The notes under the pieces: generated by a model
Told to the model about the DNA's origin: nothing
The model's input: the letters and a program-made list of their open reading frames with translations, nothing else
The model's database searches: none
Program-made: the position numbers and the translations under genes
Assembly (NCBI RefSeq): GCF_000239855.1
Contig: NZ_BADT01000058.1
Span: forward strand, 1 to 61,885
DNA length: 61,885 nt
Source: Pseudoalteromonas sp. BSi20652
GTDB lineage: Bacteria; Pseudomonadota; Gammaproteobacteria; Enterobacterales; Alteromonadaceae
Direction of reading: 5' to 3'
Part shown: positions 46,042 through 54,053 of the stretch, in pieces
Position numbering within the stretch: the first letter of the stretch is position 1
How the letters are laid out: each line of letters opens with the position of its first letter

Positions 46042-47349
46042 TTAAAATGAATAACTAAATTGTAGCACTACCGCATCTACGCTTGGAAATAAATCAAGCG
46101 ATGACAATGCGCCTGGTTCTGCAAAACCATTATTAGTAGGCTGTTGAGTGTAATACTCAGCACGTAAAGATAACGCATGACCATTACTTAACTTAGTGCC
46201 GTATTCTAGTCCTAGCGTGTAAGCATCCATTTCACCAATACGGTAATCAGCGCTAGCATACTGTGGTAATGCCTCTGCAGCGTTTAAAAATGGTTGATAA
46301 AACTCAGCAGCAGACTGCTGATAATATCTAAAGTGGGGCTCTAAGTAGCTGTCATCCCAAAGTAGTAAGCGCCAACGCGTATCAACTGTATGAGAATTAA
46401 TTTCCCAGTCATCCCACATATAACGATACGAAACATCAACAATACTGCTGTCTAAATGAACTTTAGATTGTAAGTACACACTTTGCTTTGTGCGCTTATC
46501 TGGGCGGTTTTCGTAAAGGTAATCTTGTGCTAAGCCCTCACTATTGACCACACTTAATACTTTAAACGGGTCGGATTGATAACCATCTACAATGGAGTGC
46601 GAATAGTTTAATTGCACCAACATGCGACGGTTAATAATTTGCGTCACCCCGATGAGTAAATCGGTCGTGGTTTTATCATCTTGATCGGTTAAACGCGTAG
46701 AGTTAAAAGTATCGTCCCACGTTGCGGCTTTACTATCGCCCACAGGCATGGAAGTAAACGCAATAGGTATACCACCTTCAGGGTTAAAAGTATCATTAAA
46801 GTAACTGCCACCTAACGAGAGGGTGGTGTTCTTTTTATTAAAATCAATCGCTAGACTACCATTAACACCCAGTGATAAGTAATCATATTCTTTTGAAATA
46901 TGCACACCCGAACTAAATGTGTAATCACGCGCTAATGGCTGAGTCCACTGCGCATTAAGCTGAACACGCGTATCGCGAAAAGTATCATCTAACGGCGTTT
47001 CGCCAGGTTTTACATCATACTGACCATTGCCCGAAGGGCGTGTAAACGTTTGCACATCAGGTTGCGCTACGGCGCCATTGGCTGATGCACCGGTAAGCGT
47101 GTCTAAGGTTAACCGTAAATTTAAAAAGTGATCATCTGCAAATTCTTTTTTACCGTTGATCATGGCCTCGGTTGCCATAACTCGGTCGGTTTCACCATAA
47201 TACAAAACGGCGGTGTCAAACTGCCAGTCTTTGTTTATTTCGGCCTGTGCAGTTGCTGAAGTGCCCAGCAATGCACACGCTGCTAACCCTAATGCAGAGG
47301 CAATATTAGGCGCTTGGTTTTTATGCATTTTAGATTCGATTAATTGCAT
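46042..47349 (-). CDS. DUF3570 outer-membrane barrel protein
   Basis: A 435-residue outer-membrane beta-barrel of the DUF3570 family, with an export signal ending near residue 36 (ATAQA-EI), many alternating strands, and a C-terminal Phe (LQFSYSF). I choose ATG at 47349 because GGAGG lies six bases upstream, inside the end of the DUF4266 gene; TTG at 47355 is the alternative. It overlaps that gene by 10 bases. Family members occur with DUF4266 lipoproteins, TlpA-type thioredoxins and ApbE. The barrel probably pairs with the DUF4266 lipoprotein; its cargo is not known. Confidence 0.87.
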   Translation of the reverse strand: MQLIESKMHKNQAPNIASALGLAACALLGTSATAQAEINKDWQFDTAVLYYGETDRVMATEAMINGKKEFADDHFLNLRLTLDTLTGASANGAVAQPDVQTFTRPSGNGQYDVKPGETPLDDTFRDTRVQLNAQWTQPLARDYTFSSGVHISKEYDYLSLGVNGSLAIDFNKKNTTLSLGGSYFNDTFNPEGGIPIAFTSMPVGDSKAATWDDTFNSTRLTDQDDKTTTDLLIGVTQIINRRMLVQLNYSHSIVDGYQSDPFKVLSVVNSEGLAQDYLYENRPDKRTKQSVYLQSKVHLDSSIVDVSYRYMWDDWEINSHTVDTRWRLLLWDDSYLEPHFRYYQQSAAEFYQPFLNAAEALPQYASADYRIGEMDAYTLGLEYGTKLSNGHALSLRAEYYTQQPTNNGFAEPGALSSLDLFPSVDAVVLQFSYSF

Positions 47350-47561
47350 CCGCAACCTCCGCCACCAAAGCTGCGACCCCCACTAGACGCTTCTTTGCTA
47401 AAGTAAATATGATCGTCTACCGCGGCATCTAAATCACTGCTCATAAGCATTTCATCTTTGGCAAGCAAATCGCGCTCCCACGGCTCCACGCCTAAACTAG
47501 CACACCCTGTTGCCGATACGACTAGCAAAATTATTACACTATTTTTTATTAATTTTTTCAT
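47340..47561 (-). CDS. DUF4266 small lipoprotein with Cys-x-Cys tail
   Basis: A 73-residue lipoprotein with a signal ending in the lipobox ATGC near residue 20, then the conserved VEPWERDLLAKDEM near 25-38 and an acidic segment. The C-terminus is SFGGGGCGCN, so apart from the lipidated Cys the only cysteines are two near residues 70 and 72. This Gly-rich CxC tail could bind metal, form a disulfide handled by the adjacent TlpA, or be modified; none is shown. The codons for GGGCGC also supply the ribosome site of the next gene. Confidence 0.87.
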   Translation of the reverse strand: MKKLIKNSVIILLVVSATGCASLGVEPWERDLLAKDEMLMSSDLDAAVDDHIYFSKEASSGGRSFGGGGCGCN

Positions 47562-47570
47562 TTAGACCTC

Positions 47571-48068
47571 TTAAGGCTGCGCCGCAAGTAGTTGATTTAT
47601 TTCTTGCTCATAGTTAGCTTTTTTACTGCTGATAAAACCAACATGACGATATTTAATTTTTCCATCACGTCCAAAAACATAGCTACTTGGCATACCAATT
47701 AAATCGTATTTTTTGCCAATAGTTGCCTCTGGGTCGTAAATAATAGGGAAGTCCGCCGGTGTTTGATCCAAAAACGACAGTGCGTCTTTATGCTCAACAT
47801 CTAAGTTAATTGCCAACACAGTAAAACCCTGCGCTTGGTACTTAGCCTGCATTTCATTGAGCCACGGAAATGATTTACGACACGGTGCACACCACGACGC
47901 CCAAAAGTCTAAAAATACAACCTGACCTTTTAACTCTGCTAGTGTGTTATTTAGTTGTTGCTCGCTAGAGATACGTAATGGTTGTGGATTAGCTTGCTCT
48001 GTCGCTGCAGTCACACTGCTTGCAAACATTATTGCAAACATAACCATAAGGCGAATAAAAATAGGCAC
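47571..48068 (-). CDS. TlpA-family thioredoxin-like protein, exported
   Basis: A 165-residue periplasmic thiol-disulfide protein with a signal peptide ending near residue 21 (SVTA-AT). The active site is ASWCAPCRKSFPW near residues 52-64. FPIIYDPEATIGKKYDLIGMPSSYVF near 107-132 contains the cis-Pro loop. It is the first gene of the operon, nine bases before the DUF4266 gene, and may reduce that lipoprotein's CxC tail. The start is GTG at 48068 with GGAG about ten bases upstream. A tandem TTAAG site lies 56 bases upstream. Confidence 0.9.
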   Translation of the reverse strand: MPIFIRLMVMFAIMFASSVTAATEQANPQPLRISSEQQLNNTLAELKGQVVFLDFWASWCAPCRKSFPWLNEMQAKYQAQGFTVLAINLDVEHKDALSFLDQTPADFPIIYDPEATIGKKYDLIGMPSSYVFGRDGKIKYRHVGFISSKKANYEQEINQLLAAQP

Positions 48069-48123
48069 TTATTAACGCTCCGTTTGTGGTTTTTATTATC
48101 GAATTTAACTGTATTAGCTAAAC

Positions 48124-48140
48124 CTTAAGGAAGTCTTAAG
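48124..48140 (-). promoter_or_regulatory. TTAAG-N6-TTAAG regulator box upstream of tlpA operon
   Basis: CTTAAG-N5-CTTAAG, a perfect tandem hexamer site. On the minus strand it reads CTTAAG-ACTTC-CTTAAG. It is the same pattern and distance from the start as the box before the ten-gene operon at 14961-14977. It is probably a site for an OmpR-family regulator such as the one encoded at 10010. Confidence 0.65.
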
Positions 48141-48182
48141 AAAAGGTAATAAACCCACAAGGAGCGATTAAAATAAGAGAAA

Positions 48183-48208
48183 AATGCCTGATAGGGCTAT
48201 CAGGCATT
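48183..48208 (-). terminator. Terminator of the spermidine-synthase-like gene
   Basis: AATGCCTGATAG pairs with CTATCAGGCATT, with five T following on the minus strand. It lies eight bases past the stop codon of the 48216 gene. Confidence 0.85.
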
Positions 48209-48215
48209 AAAAAGG

Positions 48216-49100
48216 CTAAAAGTTTAGCAAGTTAGCAGGAGAATATTGGTCAGTCAGCACCTTGGTATTAGCAGGCCAATCTTGCCCGTCTTTAGTGAAG
48301 TCCATAAACTCACTAATTACTTTTATGTCTATATCGTATTTTCCTAGTCGCGATGCTAACGCTTTTACGCGAACGTTTATTTGCTCGTTGGTTGGCGGTG
48401 CTTTAAGCCCCGCTAAAATAATACGGTTACTACGATTTTCACGACTCACATTTATAAAGTCGCCAAATACAGCGTGGTACGTTGCCGACTCATGCTCGTA
48501 AAGCTTACTGCTTGAAAACGTATTGGCCGCAATGACACCGTCCTCAGCTAAAACACTTTGCACTTCTTCAAAAAACTCTTTGGTAAGTAAATGCTCAGGT
48601 ATATAGTCGCCATTAAAGGCATCTAAAATAATCCAATCGTATTTTTCTTTTTTAATCGCAGCGCGCTTTATAAAAATACGACCGTCTTGCACACTTGATG
48701 TAACCACATTGTTTTCAATAAAGTTAAAGTAATCACGTGCCACCTTTGTAACCGCTGGATCAATTTCTACGTTATGAATTTTTGCAGCAGGGTATAGCTC
48801 GTGAATAACATTAGAAAGCGTACCGCCACCTAACCCTATAATAAGTACATTTTTAGGATCGTCGATCACTAAAAGGCTCGCAAAAGTAAGCTTGGTATAA
48901 TTAAAAACAAGTTTGTCGGGATCATTTTTATACATACAGCTTTGGCTAGTTTGAGAACTTTTAGTATTAAACTTAAGACAACGTAAATTACCCGTTTCTT
49001 CAACAATAATATTACGATAAAGCGAGCGTTCTTCATGAATAACCTCACTAAACGTAAAGCTCGAAAACACTATTAACGGCAGTAGCAAGTATTTAAACAT
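48216..49100 (-). CDS. Spermidine-synthase-like protein with N-terminal signal
   Basis: A 294-residue protein with a hydrophobic N-terminus like a signal peptide (MFKYLLLPLIVFSSFTFS), followed by a spermidine-synthase/SAM-binding Rossmann fold: VLIIGLGGGTLSNVIHEL near 84-101, VEIDPAVTKVARDYF near 111-125 and WIILDAFNGDYIP near 155-167. The DAFNGD motif takes the place of the usual D-x-x-D active-site segment. I choose ATG at 49100, which overlaps the stop of the 6-helix membrane gene. The two together resemble the fused membrane-plus-spermidine-synthase proteins of other bacteria. Function unknown. Confidence 0.8.
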   Translation of the reverse strand: MFKYLLLPLIVFSSFTFSEVIHEERSLYRNIIVEETGNLRCLKFNTKSSQTSQSCMYKNDPDKLVFNYTKLTFASLLVIDDPKNVLIIGLGGGTLSNVIHELYPAAKIHNVEIDPAVTKVARDYFNFIENNVVTSSVQDGRIFIKRAAIKKEKYDWIILDAFNGDYIPEHLLTKEFFEEVQSVLAEDGVIAANTFSSSKLYEHESATYHAVFGDFINVSRENRSNRIILAGLKAPPTNEQINVRVKALASRLGKYDIDIKVISEFMDFTKDGQDWPANTKVLTDQYSPANLLNF

Positions 49101-49716
49101 GAGCAACTTCCTTTTTATTAACCAAAGTGTTAATAACAATAGCCAGCAAGCCAAGCGATCCAAGCGTTAAAGCAAAGGCGCTAATAATTGTGTTTACGTC
49201 GAACGCCAGTACAAAGTAAAAAGAGGTGATAATAGTACCCAGTGCACTACCAAGCGTACTTACAAAGTATAAACGGCCAGCCACTTGACCACTTTTATCG
49301 CTATCGGTTACCAGTAAGCGCACAGAGTAGGGCGAAATCATTCCTAAAATAATTGTTGGAATGAAAAATAATGCAGTTGAAGCTAACAGCGAGCCATAGC
49401 GGCTATCTTCAATATGGGTGAATATAAATTCCATTATCGGCTGCGAAAACAGCGTAATTGGCACCACCATGATACTGGCGACTAAAAATATTAAACCATA
49501 TTTAGTCAGCGATGCATTTTGAGTACTTAACTTACCACCAAGTAAATAACCAAATGATAAGCTGAGCATAAACACAGTAATAATACTGCCCCAAATATGT
49601 ACACTGCTTCCAAAAAAAGGCGCAAGTATTCGCCCGCCTAAAAGCTCAATTCCCATAATGCAAAAACCACTGCAAAAGGCTAAAAAATAAATTAATGCGT
49701 TTGTATTTAAAGTCAT
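49093..49716 (-). CDS. Six-helix membrane protein, partner of the spermidine-synthase-like protein
   Basis: A 207-residue inner-membrane protein with about six membrane helices. It opens with FCSGFCIMGIELLGGRILAP and has SGQVAGRLYFVSTLGSALGTI near 139-159, both typical of the membrane half of the fused MFS/spermidine-synthase family. Here it is a separate gene overlapping the 48216 gene by 8 bases. Both halves are intact, so I read this as a natural two-gene arrangement and not a frameshift. Confidence 0.8.
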   Translation of the reverse strand: MTLNTNALIYFLAFCSGFCIMGIELLGGRILAPFFGSSVHIWGSIITVFMLSLSFGYLLGGKLSTQNASLTKYGLIFLVASIMVVPITLFSQPIMEFIFTHIEDSRYGSLLASTALFFIPTIILGMISPYSVRLLVTDSDKSGQVAGRLYFVSTLGSALGTIITSFYFVLAFDVNTIISAFALTLGSLGLLAIVINTLVNKKEVAHV

Positions 49717-49940
49717 GTAATTATCGTTTGGTAACTTAATAGAGTTCCATACTAACGTGATGTAAACATGCCCGCCAGTGTAAAAACCACTCAGGAAGAA
49801 CCTTTTAAAAACAAATTAGCCGTATTTAATAATTAGCGGTATACAACAAAGTAGCTCAGCAATGACTTAAATTTGCTATGTATAAACGCACAGCGCAGGC
49901 TAAAAGTGACTCGTAGTAAAATTTAGGAGGTCGCTAGTTG

Positions 49941-50267
49941 ATGAAAAATACAATCACGTTGAACTACCCAGCACTTTGCATTTTTTAATAACCTTTATGT
50001 AGCGACTCTCAGCTAAAGGGTATTCCACTTTGCGAGATAAGCGAACATTAAAAAATTATGATATATGAACCTATGGGACGGCTATTGAGCGCACTGTCAA
50101 AATGTGGACTCATTGGCGTTATAATTGCCTATTTTTTAAAGCAAAAATTTGTAAAATGGGCTGGCTTTTATATTCGTTATTCGTTTTGGGCTAAGGCGTA
50201 TTATGCGCAACACAAAGACAAGGGGAAGCCACATAACGGCATTATTAAATCACTGGCATTTAAATAG
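49941..50267 (+). pseudogene. Transposase-like remnant, internally deleted
   Basis: A short open frame at 50058-50267 (69 residues) ends with AKAYYAQHKDKGKPHNGIIK followed by SLAFK, resembling the C-terminal part of IS110-type transposases, but stops early. Upstream at 49941 an ATG with a strong AGGAGGT site encodes only MKNTITLNYPALCIF before a stop. The two pieces look like the start and end of one element with most of the middle lost. I am unsure of the family. The rest of the gap 49717-50411 holds nothing I recognise. Confidence 0.35.
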
Positions 50268-50411
50268 ATAAGGATTGTATTTAGGTGTGGGAAAAAATAC
50301 TCCTTATGATGAGTCGACGTATTTAGTACTCTTAAAACCCAGACGCTCACCACGGTTAAAATTTGCTATTAATAGCTAAATTTTACTAGTCGTCCACCTC
50401 AGGGCATGTTG

Positions 50412-50834
50412 TTATATGCCGTTGCCGAGTAAAGCCACAGCACCTTCTTTAACTTGTTCGTTTGTTAGAAAAATACCGCTTTGTGGTTCAAAAACTGCGG
50501 ATTGCTTTTCGTATCCAAGTAGGTACGCAGAATTTAAAGCGATAGCCATTTCATTTAGATCTCCTCCCCAGCGAAATGTAATAACAACTGGTTTTTTATA
50601 TAAGGAAGAATCAAAATTGGGGAAATAGTCAGTAAACTCTGAATAAGATGATATATAAGTTTCCACACCCGAGTCCTCCGTTTTTAATTTAACAGGAAGA
50701 AAGCCTGTGTGGTTCTTTAACTCTACGTTTTTCACATAATAAACAGGAGTATTTAACTGCTTTGCTAAATCATTAAGATCATTTGTATTTGGAACATCAC
50801 TGAGTGATAAAATTACATAAAGTGTCATAGACAT
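50412..50834 (-). CDS. Hypothetical cytosolic protein, 140 aa
   Basis: A 140-residue protein without signal peptide or membrane helix. It shows alternating strands and helices (LYVILSLSDVPNTNDLNDLA near 4-23, VVITFRWGGDLNEMAIALNS near 83-102) and is rich in Asp, Asn and Tyr. The start is preceded by AAGGATC at good spacing. I do not recognise the family. It lies alone in a gene-poor accessory stretch next to a transposase, so it may be recently acquired cargo; that is inference. Confidence 0.6.
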   Translation of the reverse strand: MSMTLYVILSLSDVPNTNDLNDLAKQLNTPVYYVKNVELKNHTGFLPVKLKTEDSGVETYISSYSEFTDYFPNFDSSLYKKPVVITFRWGGDLNEMAIALNSAYLLGYEKQSAVFEPQSGIFLTNEQVKEGAVALLGNGI

Positions 50835-51325
50835 AGCAAGATCCTTTTATATTAATTTAGGCATATAACAGTCTAATTACAGCTGGTTAAAATTAGCGGC
50901 GAAGGAGCAAAACCAATTGTTTTTTGTCCTTTTGTCATGAGTTTGTTAGCGCGTACTTTGCTGGACACTTGGCTTTTCCCAACCAAAAATGCTTACACAA
51001 TAATTGACACCAACCACTAAATATTCCGTTACTTCTGAATTACCCGATAGCAAAAAACCATTACGCTTACTCTCTAAGTCAAACCAACCACCCGAAGTTA
51101 TTTCGTAAAACTAGACTAAACTAGATAGCCACTTTAATTAAATAAACAAAACGCTGCCATTGAATTTGATTTATAGGTTAAGAATTTATCTTTTATTACT
51201 CGGTTATTTACATTTCATCCATAAAAAACAAATTAGCACGCTTAAACCTAAATTCGGCTCATAAAAATGACTGCATGGTGCAGTTGTGATTTATTACTGA
51301 ACAGTTTTACTGAGTAATTTAAATT
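50835..51325. other. Gene-poor stretch left of the transposase
   Basis: About 490 bases with no gene I can assign. On the minus strand an open stretch of some 55 codons ends at 50946 (reads GWFDLESKRNGFLLSG then NYCVSIFGWEKPS) but has no start codon and no homologue I know; it may be a gene fragment. Confidence 0.3.
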
Positions 51326-52300
51326 TTATGCCAGTAGTTTTTCGCAGTTACTGATATTCGCCCGCCGCTTTCTGTTTAAATTTTTACAGTAACTTGCTTG
51401 TGAACTTGGCCTGCCTACTGCACCACGAAATACGCGCGTAAATTGCGTGGTGAGTTTTAACCAGTTTTCGGGGGATATATTCACTCTTTCGAGCAAGGGA
51501 AGGTTCATATTATCAATATGCCCGCGTTTGTCCTCTCGCATTATTCGCCCTGTTAGCTCAACAAGTTCTAGGTACGATTTAAGCTCAAACGGGAGCCCTT
51601 TTGGCATAATTTGGCGTGGCATGCCTGCAAAGCGAAGGAGCTGTTTTGGTTGTTTGCCTTCTTTTGCATATGTTAGACGTTGTTGGACACTGGTATGGTC
51701 TGACTCCTCTGGGGTGTTAGCCATTTTCACTCTAATGGGGTTTAAATCTACATAGGCCATACAAGCCGCAAGAGCTGCTTCATCTAATAATGCTTGAGAC
51801 GTAAAGCGCCCCTCCCAAAAGCGGCCTGTGCAGTTATCTTCTTTATTTGCTCTGCGGGCAATATCTTCATTTAGTAATCGCATAAACCAGCTAATACTTG
51901 ATAGACGCTCGCGGTATTGGTTTACTGTTTGGTTAAAAAAGATAAGTTCAGCTTTACTTAGCTTTTCGCCCTGTATGTATTTTTGTGCAAGAGCGGTGCC
52001 TTTACAAAGCTTATGCCAACGAATAATAATGGCTTTATCATTCAACCGATTCGCTTTTTTGTCATCAACATACAGTACTAAATGCGCATGATTACTCATT
52101 ACAGCGTAAGCACACACATCAATACAAAATACCTTGGCTAACTCAAGTAGTTTATCTTCAACCCAGCCTCTGCGGTGCTCGTAAGATTGGCCAGTAAAAC
52201 GGTCTTCGCCACATAAAAATGCACGGCGCACGCAACGCGAAATACAGTGATAATATTTTGTATCAACCAAACTTATTTGACGCTTTCTTGCAATTGCCAT
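51326..52300 (-). CDS. RAYT-type Y1 transposase (REP-associated tyrosine transposase family)
   Basis: A 324-residue HUH-type single-stranded DNA transposase. The HxH motif is in AYAVMSNHAHLVLYVD near residues 61-76, CGEDRFTG and KYYHCISRCVRRAFLCG lie in the N-terminus, and NCTGRFWEGRFTSQALLDE near 154-172 contains the region of the catalytic Tyr/Phe positions; the metal and Tyr ligands were not verified. RAYT proteins mobilise GTAG-headed hairpins (REP); one such element lies at 37850. The gene sits next to two 33-base direct repeats (52358-52438) and interrupts a GNAT gene, so it looks inserted as a mobile unit. Confidence 0.82.
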   Translation of the reverse strand: MAIARKRQISLVDTKYYHCISRCVRRAFLCGEDRFTGQSYEHRRGWVEDKLLELAKVFCIDVCAYAVMSNHAHLVLYVDDKKANRLNDKAIIIRWHKLCKGTALAQKYIQGEKLSKAELIFFNQTVNQYRERLSSISWFMRLLNEDIARRANKEDNCTGRFWEGRFTSQALLDEAALAACMAYVDLNPIRVKMANTPEESDHTSVQQRLTYAKEGKQPKQLLRFAGMPRQIMPKGLPFELKSYLELVELTGRIMREDKRGHIDNMNLPLLERVNISPENWLKLTTQFTRVFRGAVGRPSSQASYCKNLNRKRRANISNCEKLLA

Positions 52301-52357
52301 ATGACACTCTGCTTACTTTTTACACTATATAAAGGCTAGCCTCTAACTTCGAAAAGT

Positions 52358-52438
52358 ACAAAATTTAAAGTGGGTGTCTTGTTAATTGTCCTTGTTAATT
52401 GTCACACAAAATTTAAAGTGGGTGTCTTGTTAATTGTC
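52358..52438 (-). repeat. Two 33-bp direct repeats at the transposase end
   Basis: ACAAAATTTAAAGTGGGTGT... occurs at 52358-52390 and 52406-52438, identical over 33 bases. The 15-base spacer repeats CTTGTTAATTGTC once more. The repeats lie between the RAYT gene and the broken GNAT gene and are the likely end sequences of the mobile unit. Confidence 0.7.
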
Positions 52439-52620
52439 ACAAGGCGACAACAGTTAAGCATAGAGCTATTCCACTGCTGCCAACTTTTCGCTTTAGTTTG
52501 AAAGGTCGCGTTGTCGGTATCAATACCTTGCTGATATATGTTTTGAACGGCTAAAAAATCGTTCTTTGCAAATGGCCTTATGATGGCTGTTACTCCAATT
52601 TGAAGTTGTTTAGGACTCAT
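52402..52620 (-). pseudogene. GNAT acetyltransferase, truncated by the transposase element
   Basis: The N-terminal 60 residues match the start of a small GNAT N-acetyltransferase (IIRPFAKNDFLAVQNIY near 13-29, DTDNATFQTKAKSWQQW near 34-50). The frame continues CRLVT and then enters the 33-bp repeat DNA, ending after TPTLNFV. The catalytic acetyl-CoA-binding part is missing and was not found on the far side of the transposase. Its start lies inside the end of the serine-hydrolase gene, so they were cotranscribed. Insertion of the mobile unit is the likely cause. Confidence 0.72.
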
Positions 52621-54028
52621 ATTGAGAAATCAATTCGTTGATTTTTCTTCTTACCGGTGACACTACATCTGACTGATTAGCTAAAATAACAACAATGAAG
52701 TCATCGTCTAAATATATGTCTAACCGCGCATCAACACCTAAATATGCACCGCCATGCCCTATAATTCTATTAGTATCGGTTCCACCGATTGAAAAACCAT
52801 AACCATACCAAGGCGCTGAATTATGTTGTGTTTTTTCACTATAAGCTGATTGTGTTAACTCTTTATTTAATAATTTAAATTGTGTTAACGCCAAAGAAAA
52901 ACGATGTAAGTCCCCAACCGTCGAAAAACCTCCACCGGCAGGGCTGCCTTTAATAGCTCTGGTGTAAATACTATTCACCCAACCATTGCTATGCATTCGT
53001 TTTAAATAACCCGTTGCTAGGTTATTGTTTACATCATCTAATGCAAAGCTCCCCGAATTTTGCATACCCGCTTTTTTATAAATATGCTTATCTACATAGC
53101 TGTAATAAGATTCCTCGGATACACTTTCAACTATAAGCCCAAGCATGAGCATTCCTGAATTACTGTATCGATTTCGTGTGCCCGGTTTAAAAAGAAGAGG
53201 GGTACTTGCCACTAGGGGTTTATAAGCTGAAAGGTCACGATATGCCTCTTTGTTACTGGCATTAAATTCTTCATTAAAAAAGTTACCTAATCCAGACGTG
53301 TGTGTTAAAAGGTGCCTAACAGTAATTAAATCTGTATCGCCTTCAGGGAGCCAGCTTTTATCCACAAAGTTAACTAGCTTATCGTCGAGTTTGAGTTTGC
53401 CTTTTTCAACAAGTTGCAACGCCGCTATAGCGGTAAACATTTTATTCATAGAGCCTAAAGAAAACTTAGTCTCTAAATTATTTTTAACCTGCCACTCTTT
53501 GCTGGCATAACCTACCGCCTTTTGAAATAAAACATTTTGGCCTTTAGCGACTAATACAGCACCAGAAAACGCGTTGTTACTATCTAAGTGATCAATAAAT
53601 TGTGCTAATTCTTGGCTAAGGCTTTTTGTGGTGAGTGAAGCATTTTTTATATTTTTTGACTCAACATCATTAAAACTGCTGTAGTTAATTTTGTGAGGAG
53701 GTGAGCTTTGTTTATTTATAACAAGCTCATATTCAAGGTTATTATTTTGAGAAATAACACGTATACGATCATTATTATTTTTTTCTGGTAAGTATTCTAA
53801 TACTTTTAGTTTACCGTAAGTATTTTTCTCGTTTAAAAATACTCCAACATAAGCATCGAGGCCGTAGGTCTCTATTCTACTCTGAGACATATTATTTGAG
53901 AGAAAATCAATAACTTCACTCTGCTGCCCCTCGTTAAAAACAGTAATGAAATTTTGCGCTGTATTTTCATTACTATGAGCCGTATAAGATAGGCAAAGTA
54001 CAACTAAACCAGTAATAAGATGCTTCAT
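52610..54028 (-). CDS. Serine hydrolase, beta-lactamase/D-Ala-D-Ala-peptidase-like
   Basis: A 472-residue secreted enzyme with a signal peptide ending near residue 19 (AHS-NE), an N-terminal domain of about 120 residues and then a class-C-beta-lactamase fold. The catalytic SxxK is SMNKMF near 192-197, the YxN element is YSNSGM near 290-295, and HGG (IIGHGGAYLGV near 420-430) stands in the KTG position. Members include peptidases and esterases; the substrate here is unknown. The frame is complete. It precedes the truncated GNAT gene. Confidence 0.87.
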   Translation of the reverse strand: MKHLITGLVVLCLSYTAHSNENTAQNFITVFNEGQQSEVIDFLSNNMSQSRIETYGLDAYVGVFLNEKNTYGKLKVLEYLPEKNNNDRIRVISQNNNLEYELVINKQSSPPHKINYSSFNDVESKNIKNASLTTKSLSQELAQFIDHLDSNNAFSGAVLVAKGQNVLFQKAVGYASKEWQVKNNLETKFSLGSMNKMFTAIAALQLVEKGKLKLDDKLVNFVDKSWLPEGDTDLITVRHLLTHTSGLGNFFNEEFNASNKEAYRDLSAYKPLVASTPLLFKPGTRNRYSNSGMLMLGLIVESVSEESYYSYVDKHIYKKAGMQNSGSFALDDVNNNLATGYLKRMHSNGWVNSIYTRAIKGSPAGGGFSTVGDLHRFSLALTQFKLLNKELTQSAYSEKTQHNSAPWYGYGFSIGGTDTNRIIGHGGAYLGVDARLDIYLDDDFIVVILANQSDVVSPVRRKINELISQYES

Positions 54029-54053
54029 AAAAATCCCTTTTTAATAATTAAAA

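Noticed and set aside
45531-46058. Open frame of 175 codons on the plus strand across apbE
   Set aside because: apbE shows all its family motifs on the other strand. The plus-strand product is Ser/Leu/Cys-rich with no recognisable motif.
48216-49716. One fused gene broken by a frameshift
   Set aside because: Each half has its own start and stop in an 8-base overlap, and the second half has its own signal-like N-terminus. No homopolymer lies at the junction.
50058-50267. Independent 69-residue gene
   Set aside because: Its end resembles the C-terminal part of a transposase, it lacks a ribosome site, and a truncated start with a strong site lies just upstream. It is better read as a remnant.
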